Origin: Avena insularis | Lineage: Eukaryota > Streptophyta > Magnoliopsida > Poales > Poaceae | Reading direction: 5' to 3' | Length of the DNA stretch: 64,000 bases | Assembly (NCBI GenBank): GCA_023614405.1 | Contig: CM042691.1 | Location: forward strand, 170,410,927 to 170,474,926 | Notes under the pieces: generated by a model | Databases searched by the model: none | Seen by the model: the letters and a program-made list of their open reading frames with translations, nothing else | What the model was told of the DNA's origin: nothing | Part shown: piece by piece, positions 10,536 to 22,237 of the stretch | Numbering within the stretch: position 1 is the stretch's first letter | How the letters are laid out: each line of letters begins with the position of its first letter | Made by a program: the position numbers and the translations under genes

Positions 10536-11152
10536 ATAATTTGTCTATCAATTGTTTTGCTTGCAATAATACTTTTCACATGGATTATAACGAGATAGCC
10601 CCCATAGCTTTCTCAATTTTTGGAGATTTTGATCATTGCCATGATAAGCATGTTCCCCACTTGCATACTCACCATGCATCTATTTCATACTTGATTGAAA
10701 TTAATGGTGATGTGCACAAGAAGAGATATGTCATGATGGAAGATGTGTATCTCTACCATGCACACACGTTCTTCCTTTTGTGTATGATGTGTGTAGGTAC
10801 CCGCACTATCATGTCAACCTCGGTTGAGCACGAGTTGACAAAAAGAGCTCTTGAGAGCATCCCACAAGTGAGTTCAAGATCGAACCCAGCTCTGATACCT
10901 TTTGCATGCTTTGCATCTTTCATGTTGGCAAATTTCTCTTTCCTATGGTTTGATTGCAAGCATGTTAATGGTATTATCTTCCCTTGTGACATTCATGTTT
11001 CTTCGCTTTTAGATAATGATGCTTTGTGCGTTGCAACAAAAATGTTGAACATTTTCTCTTTCCGATGTTTTGTGTGCAACCACAATTCCTTTAAGAGCAT
11101 GTATTGTCATGAGAGCTTCCAAGAATCTCGTCTTGTTGTTGAAAAAACATAA
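10532..11152 (+). pseudogene. unassigned second ORF, Cys/His/Phe-rich
   Basis: A 206-codon frame overlaps the end of the first ORF; its first codon would be TTG, so it is probably read through or frameshifted rather than started here. It contains modules like MLNIFSFRCFVCNHNSFKSM and LANFSFLWFDCKHVNGIIFP, and a segment LYHAHTFFLLC..GT..STSVEHELTKRALES that recurs in the third ORF. Cys and His spacing is regular but matches no zinc-finger I know. It ends TAA at 11152. Confidence 0.45.
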
Positions 11153-11196
11153 GGACCACTTGCTCTTTCATTTGGTTTGTTTACAAACACGTTACT

Positions 11197-11967
11197 TTGG
11201 CTTCCGCTTGGGATACTCATATTCCCATGATATTTGCTATTGATGATTTGTGTGTGACATCCAACATGTCGAACAATTTCTCTTTCCAATGGTTGGTTGG
11301 CACACATAATGATGTTGTTTTGGATATTCTTCCTTTTGTGTTTTTTCCAAATTCTCCTAACTTTGCATCAAAGATGTTGATCAAATATCTATTCGATTGC
11401 TTTGAGTGCCACCCTAACACATTGTATGGAGTTTTTGAGTTCCCACATTTGGATGATGTTCAAACGATTTCCATGCACTTTGACTTTGCATATGCATTCC
11501 ATTTGCTATACATGCATTGTACTAATAGTGTTGTGAACAAGAATGGACATGCCACATTTGACATGCTCCTCTACCACGCACGAAAATATTTTGCTTGGTC
11601 TTTGTTGTGTGAAGGTACAAGTGCATACACGTCAACCTCTACCAACCACGTGTTGACAAGAAGAACCGAAGAGAGTTACCTATGGCTACCCTTCATCGAG
11701 CTATCTCTACAAGCTAAGGTGACTTCCTTCTACTTGAGGACTCATGCTATAATCTTCATGAATTGGCTACGCTTTGAGTGTTGCTTTGCTTTTGTTGTGA
11801 GCTTTGTAGGCTTCAAGGAAGGTGAAGGAACATTGAAGTGTTGTCAAGTCAATCTTCCCGAGGACGACTATATGGTGAACCCCAGGATCAAGAAGGTCTC
11901 TCGACCGCTTCTACTTTGTCATGAGCATGTAGAGTCGAGGACGACTCTTTTTGAAGGGGGGAGCTGA
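11197..11967 (+). pseudogene. unassigned third ORF ending at the LTR
   Basis: This 256-codon frame repeats the architecture of the second ORF: DDLCVTSNMSNNFSFQWLVG and LYHARKYFAWSLLCEGT...STSTNHVLTRRTEES. It ends HVESRTTLFEGGS, running into the purine tract and the first bases of the 3' LTR. Pol polyproteins of plant gypsy elements end in a similar SRTxxFxxGE motif, so this may be the relic of a polyprotein tail. No catalytic residues are seen. Confidence 0.45.
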
Positions 11968-12985
11968 TGTAGCCCGACCTACGGTCGTTACCACATCTTG
12001 GTCTCCAACTTACGCCAAGTCGTCATGGACTCCAAAGGTGAATCCGTTCCTCTATGCGAGCCCCCTTCCTACCCTATTGAATGGTATGCTACTTCATACT
12101 CCGTCACATATGCATGATAGGTTCACATTGACAAGTACGGAGGCAAGGGAGGAAGCCCGGAGCATCAAGCCCGACAAGACGGAGGCTTGGAAGAGGAGGC
12201 GGAAGAAGACAAATCACCAAATACTCTCTGTCACCAGCGGTACTACCGGATCTGGCGACCGGTACTACCGGCTAGCGGTACTACCGCCCACTACAACCGC
12301 CCCATACAGACGACGCCAACTGAAGTCCTAGGACTGCAAGCGGTACTACCGGATCTAGACCCGGTACTACCGGTCAGCGGTACTACCGGACCCAAGTCCG
12401 GTACTACCGGTCCTGTGTGCCTGCGCGCACCTGTTGGGCCTTCGGCCCATGTACCCCTCTAGCTCGTCCAAACCCTAGTTTTATTCCTAAACTACCCCTG
12501 TTTATGTGGTTGGCCTATAAATAGAGCCCCCACCCCTCATGTATCCCTTAGGCATAGATGATAGACTAAAGACAACCCCCTTGTGTGGAATCTCTAGTTT
12601 TGCATCATCCCCTTACCCAAGGGGACCGACTGTCGTCACCAACCTCGATTGGACTTTGCATCACGCATCCATCGTTGAACAAGGCTTTGGAGTTCATTGT
12701 CTCGTCTCCAAGTTGTCAAGACCCTCCCCAAGGTGTTCTTCACTCTCCGATTTGGATTTGAGGGAGCACGTTGACCGATCTTTCCTTGCGAGGATTCTAT
12801 CGGACTGGTGGCCGCTGTTCGGGAGCAATCGGCCTTGTATCGTGTGAGTTTTGCGTGTGTTCATCGTGTTCTTCGCGAGGTGTGTGTTCGCTGCCGCTAC
12901 CTTCTCCCTTTCCCCTCGCTTTCCCATCGATTTGACCACGAGATCCGTGAAGATCAGGCCACCCAAGAGGTTAACCCCTCCATCA
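11965..12985 (+). repeat. 3' LTR of the non-autonomous element (1021 bp)
   Basis: Starts TGATGTAGCCC right after the purine tract and ends CATCA before the right target copy CTGTA (12986-12990). Its TATA box TATAAATAG lies at 12526-12534. Confidence 0.93.
12239..12409 (+). repeat. CGGTACTACCG dyad array in the 3' LTR (7 copies)
   Basis: Seven exact GGTACTACCG copies; two more than in the 5' LTR, because one unit was lost or gained and another (7011 in the 5' LTR) has decayed there. All copies are in the same orientation, judged by the central C. Confidence 0.95.
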
Positions 12986-13575
12986 CTGTAATTGCGCAAG
13001 GGGCATACCATATGCGTCAACACTAGATGAATGCACACGAGCTTTTGTTGAACTCCCACTTATTTGGTTGTGGCCATTGTGAAGGTGCGTAGCCGAATTA
13101 TGAATATCTCTAGTTGCATATGGTGCTGAAAAGTTCCTAACATAAGTAGTAGTATATGATGGCTAATAATAATTGGCCAAATATCTAGTAGTAGCTTGGC
13201 TAATTGCTCTGTCCATTTGTATGTTCAAAGGTGAATCAACATATTGCAAGTCATTTGCCGATGAATAAAAATATGAAACACCCTCGTGCATGCCATTGAA
13301 ATTTCTAACAATGGGTGTTTCATATTGATTAACCAAATTTATCATGTTGTTCATCGACATATGGATTTCGAGGGTTGCCGATGCATGATAATTCGAGTTT
13401 ACATATCGCAAGTTGCTAAAACTAGATGAAGCATGTAGATAATTTGCATTGACTGTTGCTCATAATTAGAACTAGGGATAGCCGATACACTATGCATATC
13501 AAAATATCTAGCAACATGAATATTAGAGTTACTTGCATCTACATAACTGGATTAAGTATTCATACCATAGTAGAT
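12986..13575 (-). pseudogene. N-terminal part of an interrupted Ser/Asn/Tyr-rich ORF
   Basis: On the minus strand the region reads as a low-complexity protein: NANYLHASSSFSNLRYVNSN, then MSMNNMINLVNQYETPIVRN, and after a TAG at 13163-13165 SYTTTYVRNFSAPYATRDIH and ARVHSSSVDAYGMPLAQLQ. It passes in frame through the CTGTA target site into the segment ending at 6282. A frameshift lies near 13450. It is probably a transposon accessory protein, but no family is certain. The left-hand start is lost near 13575. Confidence 0.45.
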
Positions 13576-13654
13576 TGCACCGTCTTGATGGTGCTCTCTT
13601 CGTAGCAAGAACGGGCTGGAGATCGTTCGAAGCTTCGCCCCCAGCGGATTCGCC

Positions 13655-14922
13655 AAAAAGTGTGTTCGCACACAAACAAATCACTATCTACCCTCGGCGC
13701 CGAGCTCGATGTGCGGTAGCACACGCCAAGGGAGGCTCGCCGGAAGCGCGGTACGCAAGACATTTCGGTGGGCACTTTTGAGACCCGAAACCCTGCTCAC
13801 CCAGGAGGGACCCGGTAAGAGAGACACAACGGATATGGGCTTCCCTAGGTCAGCCGGACCGCCACTAGAACCTTGCGGATCTGCAGCCTCTAACCTTGAA
13901 GAACAACGAAGAATGAGAAGAAAGATACAAGATAGAGGGATAAAAATTAGATGAACACGAAAAAGTAGTAGATTGATTTTTTCGATTGGTGTTGGTTCAA
14001 TTGGCCTTCACTCCTCAAGTATATAAGAAGTGGCTGGACATTCTGTGCAAGAAAGAGGGTTGGATTCACGTCCAAGACCCTAGTTGGGCTCCTACTCGAA
14101 CAAGTAAACCCTAAATTTGCATAACTATTCGGAGAAAAACCTGTCTGTACCTTCCAGACCACTTGTGAGGTAGTAAACGAGCTCAAATCAAAATCTTGTA
14201 AACATAAAAGTTGTTTGTCTTGACAAGCTGAAGAGCGTTGATTTTGGACATTTTTTCATACGACATGCTATTGATGGTATTTCCCCCTTGTTTTCATATC
14301 AAACTCAGATTTTGACCGAATGGTTTTAGTTCTGTTCGGTCGTGTTTTATTTTTGAAGGTCTTATACTTGCTCAGATGAAGATTTCTACGAAAGAAAAGT
14401 TGTCCGCCTTACACAAACGAAGAACTTTCATGTTTTACACTTTTCCATCCGAGTTAATATTTACCACTTAAATTAAGTCGTAGAAAGATTAATCGAATTT
14501 GGAAGGTTTTAGGTCGCCCGGATTCATTGTTCTCGCCCAAGGGTAGACACGTCTAAGGTCGAGCGACCACGACACATAGAACCATTGTTTCGGCCTCCTA
14601 AAGTATATTGGCCATACAATTTGCATACTAACTCAGATCGAAATGATTTAAAAACTAAAGTTGCTTGTTTCGATGAGACACATAATTTTTATATTCGGCA
14701 ATTTTTTATTTGAGGTCATCTTAAAGAAGTCATAATGGAAGCCTCCATATATTACTCTCTAAGTCTCCCTAAACACTAGCATAATCGGTTATTAAGCCTG
14801 ATGATGGCTTGACTTAATATGGTGCATCTTTGATGATGATTAATAATCCTCCAAGTGGACCTTTCCGATTGTCTCTCATCATTTGCCTTGATTAGCTACG
14901 AGCCCAAAACGAGTGCCAACAC
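13655..14922. repeat. 1.27-kb tandem unit, copy A
   Basis: Starts AAAAAGTGTGTTCGCAC and ends AAAACGAGTGCCAACA. It is followed directly by copy B. Inside are a GC-rich block (CTCGGCGCCGAGCTCGATG...GACCCGAAACCC) and an AT-rich block with phrases such as CTCAAATCAAAATC. The TG...CA limits (TGTGTTCGCAC / GTGCCAACA) and composition resemble a long LTR, but no interior, PBS or purine tract is present. Confidence 0.8.
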
Positions 14923-16187
14923 AAAAAAGTGTGTTCGCACAAGAACAGGTCACCGTGTACCCTCGGCTCCGAGCGTGATGTGCGACAGCATGCCCCGAGG
15001 GAGGCTTACCGGAAGCGCGGTACGCAAGATAGTACGATGGGCGCTTTTGAGACCCGAAACCCAGCTCGCCAGGGAGGGACCCATCAGAGCGATGCAGCGG
15101 CTATGGGATGTCCTAGGTCGGCCTGACCGCCCCTACGACCCTGTGGATTCGCAGCCTCCAATGTTGAAGAAGAACGAAGAATGAGAAGAAAGATACAAGT
15201 GAGAGGGATAAAAAGTAGATGAACATGAAAAATTAGTAGATCGATTTGTTCGATTGGTGTTGGTTAAATCGTCCTTCACCCCTCAACTACATAAGGAGCG
15301 GCCGGACTTTCTATGAAAGAGAGAGGGTTGGATTCATGTCCAAAACCCTAGTTGGGTCCAACTCAAACAAGTAAACCTGAAATTTGCGTAACTATTCGGT
15401 CAAAAACCTGTCTGTACCTTCCGAACCACTTGTGAGGTAGTAAAAAAGCTCAAATCAAAATCTCGTAAACAACAAAGTTATTCGTTTCGAAAAGACGAAG
15501 AACTTTGATTTCGGACATTTTTCCATCCTATATGATATTGATGGTATTTTACCCTAGTTTTCATATCAAACTTAGATTTTAATCGAACGGTTTTAGTTAT
15601 GTTCGGTCATATTTTAATTCTGAAGGATGTATACTTGCTTAGATGAAGATGACTCTAAAATCAAAATTGTTCGCCTCACAGTCGAAGAACTTTCATGTTT
15701 TGAACTTGTCCATCCGAGTTAATCTTGACTACTTAAATTAAGTCGTAAGAAGATTGATCGAATTAGAAGGGCTCTAGGTCCCCTGGGTCCATTGTTCTCG
15801 CCCAAGGGCAGACATGTCTAGGGTCGGGCGACCACAACACGTAAAACCATTATTTCGTCCTTCTAGAGTATATTGACTATATAATTTTCATACTAACTTG
15901 GATTAAGATGATTCAAAAACCAAAATTCCTTGTTTCGACGAAGCACACAACTTTCATGTTCAGCAAATTTTCATTTGAGATAATCTTAAAGGATTCATAG
16001 TGGAAGCCTCCATATATTAGTCTTCAAGTCTCCTCTGAACACTAGCATAATTGGCTATTAAGTCTGATCATGGCTTGACTTAATACGGTACCTCTTTGAT
16101 GATGAGTAATAATCCTCCAAGTGGACATTTTCGAGTGTCTCTCATCATTTTTCTTGATTAGCTACGAGCCTAAAACGAGTGCCAACA
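14923..16187. repeat. 1.27-kb tandem unit, copy B
   Basis: Diverged but collinear copy of 13655-14922, ending GAGTGCCAACA at 16187, where integrase sequence begins abruptly. The two units are of nearly equal length, so they arose by one tandem duplication or by an LTR-LTR junction. Confidence 0.8.
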
Positions 16188-17518
16188 GAAGTTAATTATC
16201 CGGGAAGCCCATGACTTGCCATACTCTATACATCCAGGTAACAAAAAGATGTATATGGATTTGAAGGAATGTTTTGGTCGGTTAATATGAAAGGGGAAAT
16301 TGCAGAGTATATAACTTTATGTGATGTCTGTAGTAGAGTGAAGGCCAAGCAACAGAGGACAGCAGGATTTCTACAGCCATTGCCAGGTACTTGATTGGAA
16401 ATGGGAAAAAGTGGGAATGGACTTTATCACAGGATTTCCTAGGACAAGGTCGGGTTATGACTTTATTTGGGTAGTGGTTGATCACTTTACCAAGGTAGCT
16501 CACTTTATACCTGTGAAGACCACTTATACCAGTGCCAAGTTAGCCAAGATCTACATGAATAGAAATGTGCGCCTGCATGGAGTTCCCAAGAGTATTGTCT
16601 TAGATAGTGGCATTCAATTTACCTCTCACTTTTGCCGCCAGATACATGAGTCGTTGGGAACTAGATTGGACTTCAGTACAGCTTTCCACCCTCAGACGGA
16701 TGGTCTGACAGAGCGAGTGAACCAGATTCTAGAGGACATGTTATGAGCAGTGCATTAGCTCATGGCTCCAGTTTGGATGAGAATTTGTCTTATGCTGAGT
16801 TTTCGTACAACAACAACTACTTGTCTAGCATCAAGACTTCACCGTTTGATGTGCTATATGGAAAAAGGTGCATGGCACAATTATTGTGCGATGGTGTAGG
16901 TGAACGCCAGATATTTGGGTCTGATTTGATCAATGATGCTAAAGATAAGGTCAGTTTGATTCAGGATTGGATGAAGGTAGCATAATCAAGGTAGAAGAGC
17001 TGTGCTGACTCCAAGCGCAAGTAAGTGGTGTATGAGATCGGAGATCAAGCATACCTCACAGTTTTGCCACTATGTAGGATTAAGGGGTTTGGAATCAAGG
17101 GTAAGCTGGAACCTCGTTTTATAGGACCATAAAGCATCTTAGCATGCAAGGGAGAAGTTGCATATCAGTTGGAGCTGCTAGAAGCTCCGTATGCTGTAGT
17201 GCTGTTCATGACGCGTTCCATGTGTCTCATCTGAAGGAGTTCCATCCGGAGATGGTGGATACACCGTTGAGGGACACTATGCCACTAGATGAGGTTTAGC
17301 TAGAGAATGACTTGACCCATGAGGAGAAGACAATCAAGATTTTGGAAACAACGGAGAGTTTTACCCATAGAAATATCATCAGGTTTTGCAAGGTGCAATG
17401 GAGCCATTACACCAAAGAAGAAGCCACTTGGGAGCAAGAAGATGACCTCCGAAAGGACCACCCACACCTATTTGCTAGCCACGTCGAATCTCGAGGACGA
17501 GATTCATATTAAGAGGGT
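16188..17518 (+). pseudogene. Ty3/gypsy integrase and C-terminal domain remnant
   Basis: The remnant begins inside the integrase zinc-binding region (EAHDLPYSIHPGN). It then shows the catalytic core MGMDFITGFPRTRSGYDFIW, the second Asp region as VLDSGIQFTS (usually SDRGTQFTS), and HPQTDGLTERVNQILEDML with the catalytic Glu. A stop near 16744 and frameshifts after 16985 follow, then a degenerate tail resembling the chromodomain-type end of this clade. It matches the integrase at 59980-61340. The upstream pol is missing, replaced at 16187 by the tandem unit. It leads into the LTR at 17525, so it is the 3' end of an element related to element 1. Confidence 0.85.
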
Positions 17519-17524
17519 TAGTCT

Positions 17525-20500
17525 TATCACATCACAATTATTAGAATTGGTACTGCATATTATACATGGCATTGCATCATGATCATCATTGCAAAAATTC
17601 AGTTTCAAAGCTTTTTGCCAAAACACCATATAAATGGTTGAACATCATACATAAAAGAGTAGGTATGGTTTTACCTATCATATGCTTGGATGGTGTTATA
17701 TAATCATTCTGGGTGCTCAGATAGATAGTTATTCCATTACAAAACTATCAGAACTCGAATAATTCAAATCAAAGTTATAGATCAAAAGTTATGCTTGTTT
17801 TAGTTTTTGTCTAAATTTAGATTCAAAACAGACAGATAGTTCACACATTCAGTGAACAGATGTTTCAGTAGAAAATAATAATAAAATAAAATGGAAAAGT
17901 GCGCCGCCGACCAGACTACGCAGCCCGGGCAACAGCCAACGGCCCACCTAGGGCCCGACAAGAAGAAGCAGCAGCCACAAGCAACCCGCCAAAGGGCCCA
18001 ATTCCGTTCGGCGCCTCTTCTCTTTTTCTTTTTTTGTTTTGCTTCCTTTTTTTCTGACATGCGGGCCCTTCCTGTTAGCCTACTCCCTGCCGTCTCTGAC
18101 CCGGATTGCGCCTGCCGCCGCAATCTTTGCCAATTTCCACACTGATTTTGCCACCGCCTCGCCCCAACTCGCCCCCTACTTTAACCTCGACCTCCTCTTC
18201 AAAAACCCCCCTAAATCCCCATCTACCCCGCAACCACGTTATGGGAATTTCCCACCGGAGTACTGAACCGCCGCTGCCATTGCTTGGTATGACCTCGAGC
18301 CGCCGCCACGGAGCCTCCCCTCGCCATCCTTCTCTCACTATTTGCTCTGCCACCTCCTCGCCTTGCTTCCGTGTCGTCTGCCTGACCCGTTATCACTACC
18401 TGTAAGACTCCGTCGGAGACCGCCGGAGAGCGCCACCACCCAAGGATTTTAGTCGGCCGCAGCCGCCTCAATAGGGAGCAGAAGACTTCCCTGTGATTGT
18501 CCCTGAGACCGTCGCCTTACTCTGCTCGCCGTAGACCACCCCGCTGTCGATGAAGGCCGCCGGAGCCACCATGTCGCCACCGCCTACACCTCCTTCAGCC
18601 GATGTCGGTGAGAACCGCTGCGCCCGTGCGCCATACGTTCGATCCATGGCCAACGGAGAGTATCGCCGGTGGACCTCGTTGACCTCTTGATGCGGCTCAG
18701 TTGACCGTAGAGCCTTGTTCGGAAACCCCAAGAGAAAGGTGTGATGAACACAGGAGCAAGTTTTCCCTCAGTTATGAAACCAGGGTTATCGAACCAGTAG
18801 GAGCAAGGAAACAACTCCAAGGTGTTGCTAACAACTTGGAATCCTGCACAATACAAACTCAATACTTTTCCCCAACTTACAAGTCAATCTCACTGGTTTG
18901 CTAAAAACAAAGGATTAAACGTGTAGTGTGGAAGATAGTAGTTGCTTGTAAAAAATAAACGGTAATAGTAGATCATGTATCAATGGTAAAGATTGGACCG
19001 GGGTCCACAGTTCACTACAGGTGTTCTCCTTAAGATAGATAACATGCTGGGTGAACAAATTACAGCGGGGCAATTGACAGATTGAGCAAGCATAATAATG
19101 CAAATACTAGACATCATGACTCCTATGAGATTTGATTAGGCATTACAACAATATACATAGACAGTAATTCAACTGCATCTATGACTAATAATCCACCTTC
19201 AGGTTACCATCCAAAACCCCTCCAGTATTAAGTTGCAAGAAATGGATAATTGCATTAAGCAATGTGTCTAAACTAAACAATACACTTGTTCCATGAACAA
19301 AAGATTGTTTTTTTCTCCCTCGTAGCAACAGCACATCTACAACCTTAGAGATTTATGTCACTTTCCTAGATTACTAGAGGCATGAACCTACTATCGAGCA
19401 TAAATACTCCCTCTTGGAGTCACAAGCATCTACTTGGCCAAGATAGCTACTAGCAACGAAGAGCATGCAAGATCACAAACAACACAGACATGATAGAATC
19501 AATAATCAATCTGACATGATAGAATCAATAATCAATCTGACATAGTATCTCAATATCCATCGGATCCCCGCAAACACAACATGTATGATTACAAATAGAT
19601 GATCTTGATCATGAAGGGAGCTCACAAGAACTAAACATGCTAGCACAAAGGAGGAGAAGAAACCATCTAGCTACTGTATAGACCCATAATCCAAGGGTGA
19701 ACTACGCACGCATCATACGAAGAAGGCCTCCGGGATGATCTCTCCCCTCTAGCAGGGTGTCGGGAAGAGCTTCAGATCCCCCCGATCTAGGGAAGATGGT
19801 GGCGGCGGCTACGGACTATTTCATGGAGATTTGATTGGGTGCTTAGGGTTTTTGCATCGGGGTGACTTTAAAGGCGAAGAGGCAAGGCAAGGGCCCACAC
19901 CAGGTGGCGGCGCGACCTAGTGGGTGCCCGCGCGGCCCTAGGGTGTGTCCACCCCGTGGCCCCACTGCGTCTCCCCTCTAGACTTTGTGTTCTCTTTGGT
20001 AAAATATTGACTTTGGCTTTTGTCCCGTCCAATTCCGAGAATATTTACTTACTAGCTTTTCTGAAACCAAAACAGCAAAAAACAGACAACTAGCACTGCG
20101 GCATCTTGTTAATAGGTTAGTCCCAGAAAATATATAAGAATACCTCAAAGTGTAGACAAAACATAGAAAAGTTGATACTAAACAAGCATGGAACATAAAA
20201 AATTATAGATACGTTTACGATGTATCACCGCTGACCAGTCAGCGCTGACTTTTTAATAGATTAATAAAAAGGATTAATGATTATAGAAATTGCATAAAAT
20301 AGTCAAAATTTCAAAAATTTATAGTAAAATATCTACCTGTCCAAAAATTGCAAATAATATACCATTGGAAAGATAATTTCGTGTTGTTTATTAATATGCT
20401 ATTGGTTCAAAGAATTACAGTAGGTATTTGTTGTAACAGTTTAGATTGTTTTATTTCCCTTTTAGAGTAATAAATTCACAGAAAATGGTCTACTGATCAG

Positions 20501-22222
20501 AAAAATACAAATGGCATATCCCTGGATTCACAAAAAAATTATAAACTGATTCTGTAATAAAATTGCAGGTTTACCGTATAGATAATTTTAAGTGGTATTA
20601 AAGTGCATTCAGTAGTATTTAATTCTATAAAATCATATATTTCCTTTTGACGTGAATCCTTTTGCCCCTTACTCTAAATTAAAGTTTATATGAAGTAGTA
20701 TTTTTCCCCAGATTTAACAACACTATATATGACATAGGCTTAATATTTTGGTTAAAATCCTATTAATTGGATCCCTATTTTGCATAAATTGGTTTTGCTG
20801 CATTAAAGGTTTTTCATGCATATCATCAGTAGGTATAATGATCAGAGAATGTAAGAGTACTACTAAAACTTTTATCAAACTGCCATGCATGCATTGTACA
20901 TTTGTTTATGTGGTGTATGATTGTTTATGTGTGTGAATTTGTATCGTGTAGATTGTGAAGAGTGCAACTCTTGCTCTTGTAAGGACTATACCTTCGACAA
21001 CTGAAGCCAAGGAAAGTAGATGCTATTTTGTTCATGAATTTTCCTACTATTTTCTATGCATATGTGGTCTATTTTGTAAATACATGAATAATAACTATTA
21101 TCTCTATGCTATATCCTAAGTTATGTGGTAGGTACCTCTTGTAGTTGAGACACCGTTGATAGATGTGCTTAGCCGTGCTATGATAGACGAGGTCTGGGTT
21201 ACATCACTTGAAAGTTATTTCTAAAGTATTGGTTTGCGAAAACTAAAAACAACTTAATCAATGAATCTCCTAGGTGCGATGGGATTGACATTTTTTCGTG
21301 TTATCAATGTGGAAAGGCACCCAGGTATCTAGAGAAAATGATTGACTTCTTTATTTAGTAGCTTACATGTACAACCATGTGCTAGTAAGAAATGGGTGGC
21401 TGGTTGGACTTAATAGGTTGTGGTGACTCGAACCCACATAGCTAGAGATGTAGAATTTTGGTAGGTTGGAACAGTGCGTGTCGGGTTTGGGGAGTTGCTT
21501 CCCTAATGCTGTCTTTTGGGACTTCTCCCTATCATGACACAATATGAGTGTGGTGGTATGAGCTGGGTTGGCCAGGTCAGATGGGTAAAGTATACAAACC
21601 CCTGCAGGGTGTCTAATCTAAGTACTTAGCCATGTTCCCGGTTATGTACAATTGAGTTGCTTGATATTGAGGTTTTGACATGTTTCTCATTCATTCCAAT
21701 TTCCTAATTTCCTCAATGTTGATGGGTTAACTCAATTGGGATGTTTAAGAAAAAAATCAAAAACTATTTATGAAAGTAGGACAAAGGTATTTAAAAATGC
21801 AAGCTAGACAATGCTCCACTTAGCCAAATAAACATGTAGATGCTAGGAATACTTGTCTCCTTATTTAGCTCGACTTGACCTACATTCCATGTATTGACCC
21901 TTAGGGTCTGCTATGTTTTATGTTGCAGGATGTTCCGATTCCGAGTGATCGATTAGGTTGAGATACTCCGCTCAACACTTGTTCTCTTGTGGGCAATTTG
22001 AAGATTAGAGGAGTTATTTATTTATTTTTGATACTTGAATAAGTTGAGCTAGCCTTTGAGCTAAGCATTATGATAATAATTGAATACTCCAGATCTTTTG
22101 TTATTTATGATACACGAATATTTACTTTGTTATTCATCTATGTTCTATCTAAGCCAATGAATCGATCTAGGGATTGGCGTGTTGCATAGAAGCTACATTA
22201 TTTTCAGTACTGTAGTTTTACA
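17525..22222 (+). repeat. long chromovirus LTR (element 1, 5' copy)
   Basis: The start TATCACATC is a decayed form of TGTCACATCC (intact at 61363) and follows the purine tract AAGAGGG. The end TTTTACA is followed by a PBS at 22225. Without the insertion at about 18740-20227 it is near 3.2 kb, close to the 3.3-kb LTR of element 3, and shares its 3' half, for example GTGCTTAGCC(G/A)TGCTATGAT and TTGCGAAAACTAAAA. A GC-rich block at 17895-18700 is its probable promoter/R part. It serves as 3' LTR for the integrase remnant on its left and 5' LTR for the gag on its right. Confidence 0.75.
18740..20227 (-). mobile_element. unclassified repeat inserted in the LTR (solo-LTR-like)
   Basis: On the minus strand it starts TGATACATCGTAAACGTATC and ends TTCATCACA. 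I recall very similar sequence (TATCTATAATT, CTAACCTATTAACAAGATGCC) as a common wheat-group repeat, but not its family name. The left limit may extend to about 18708, and a clean target duplication was not found. It splits the LTR of element 1. Confidence 0.6.
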
Positions 22223-22224
22223 GA

Positions 22225-22237
22225 TGGTATTAGAGCC
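22225..22237 (+). other. primer binding site of element 1
   Basis: TGGTATTAGAGCC, two bases after the LTR end TTTTACA; it matches the tRNA-iMet PBS TGGTATCAGAGC except for one T for C. Confidence 0.75.

Larger units (their letters stand above)
6592..12985 (+). mobile_element. complete non-autonomous LTR retrotransposon
   Basis: Two matching LTRs start TGATGTAGCCCGACC and end CCCCTCCATCA (6592-7597 and 11965-12985). They enclose a 4.4-kb interior with PBS TGGTATCAGCAGC at 7600-7612 and a purine tract GAAGGGGGGAG at 11953-11963. A 5-bp target duplication CTGTA flanks it (6587-6591 and 12986-12990). There is no protease, RT, RNase H or integrase, so it must be mobilised in trans. The interior carries long reading frames of unknown type ending in HEHVESRTTLFEGGS just before the purine tract. 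The LTRs differ at scattered sites and by about 15 bp, so it is not brand-new but still complete. Confidence 0.93.

Noticed and set aside
13655..16187. CRISPR-like interpretation of repeats in this window
   Set aside because: Repeat units are kilobase-sized or promoter-type dyads, the sequence is plant nuclear DNA, and no regular repeat-spacer pattern or cas gene exists.
18714..20232. ACCG as target duplication of the repeat at 18740-20227
   Set aside because: ACCG occurs at both sides, but the implied element ends do not match the TG...CA limits; a four-base match can be chance.
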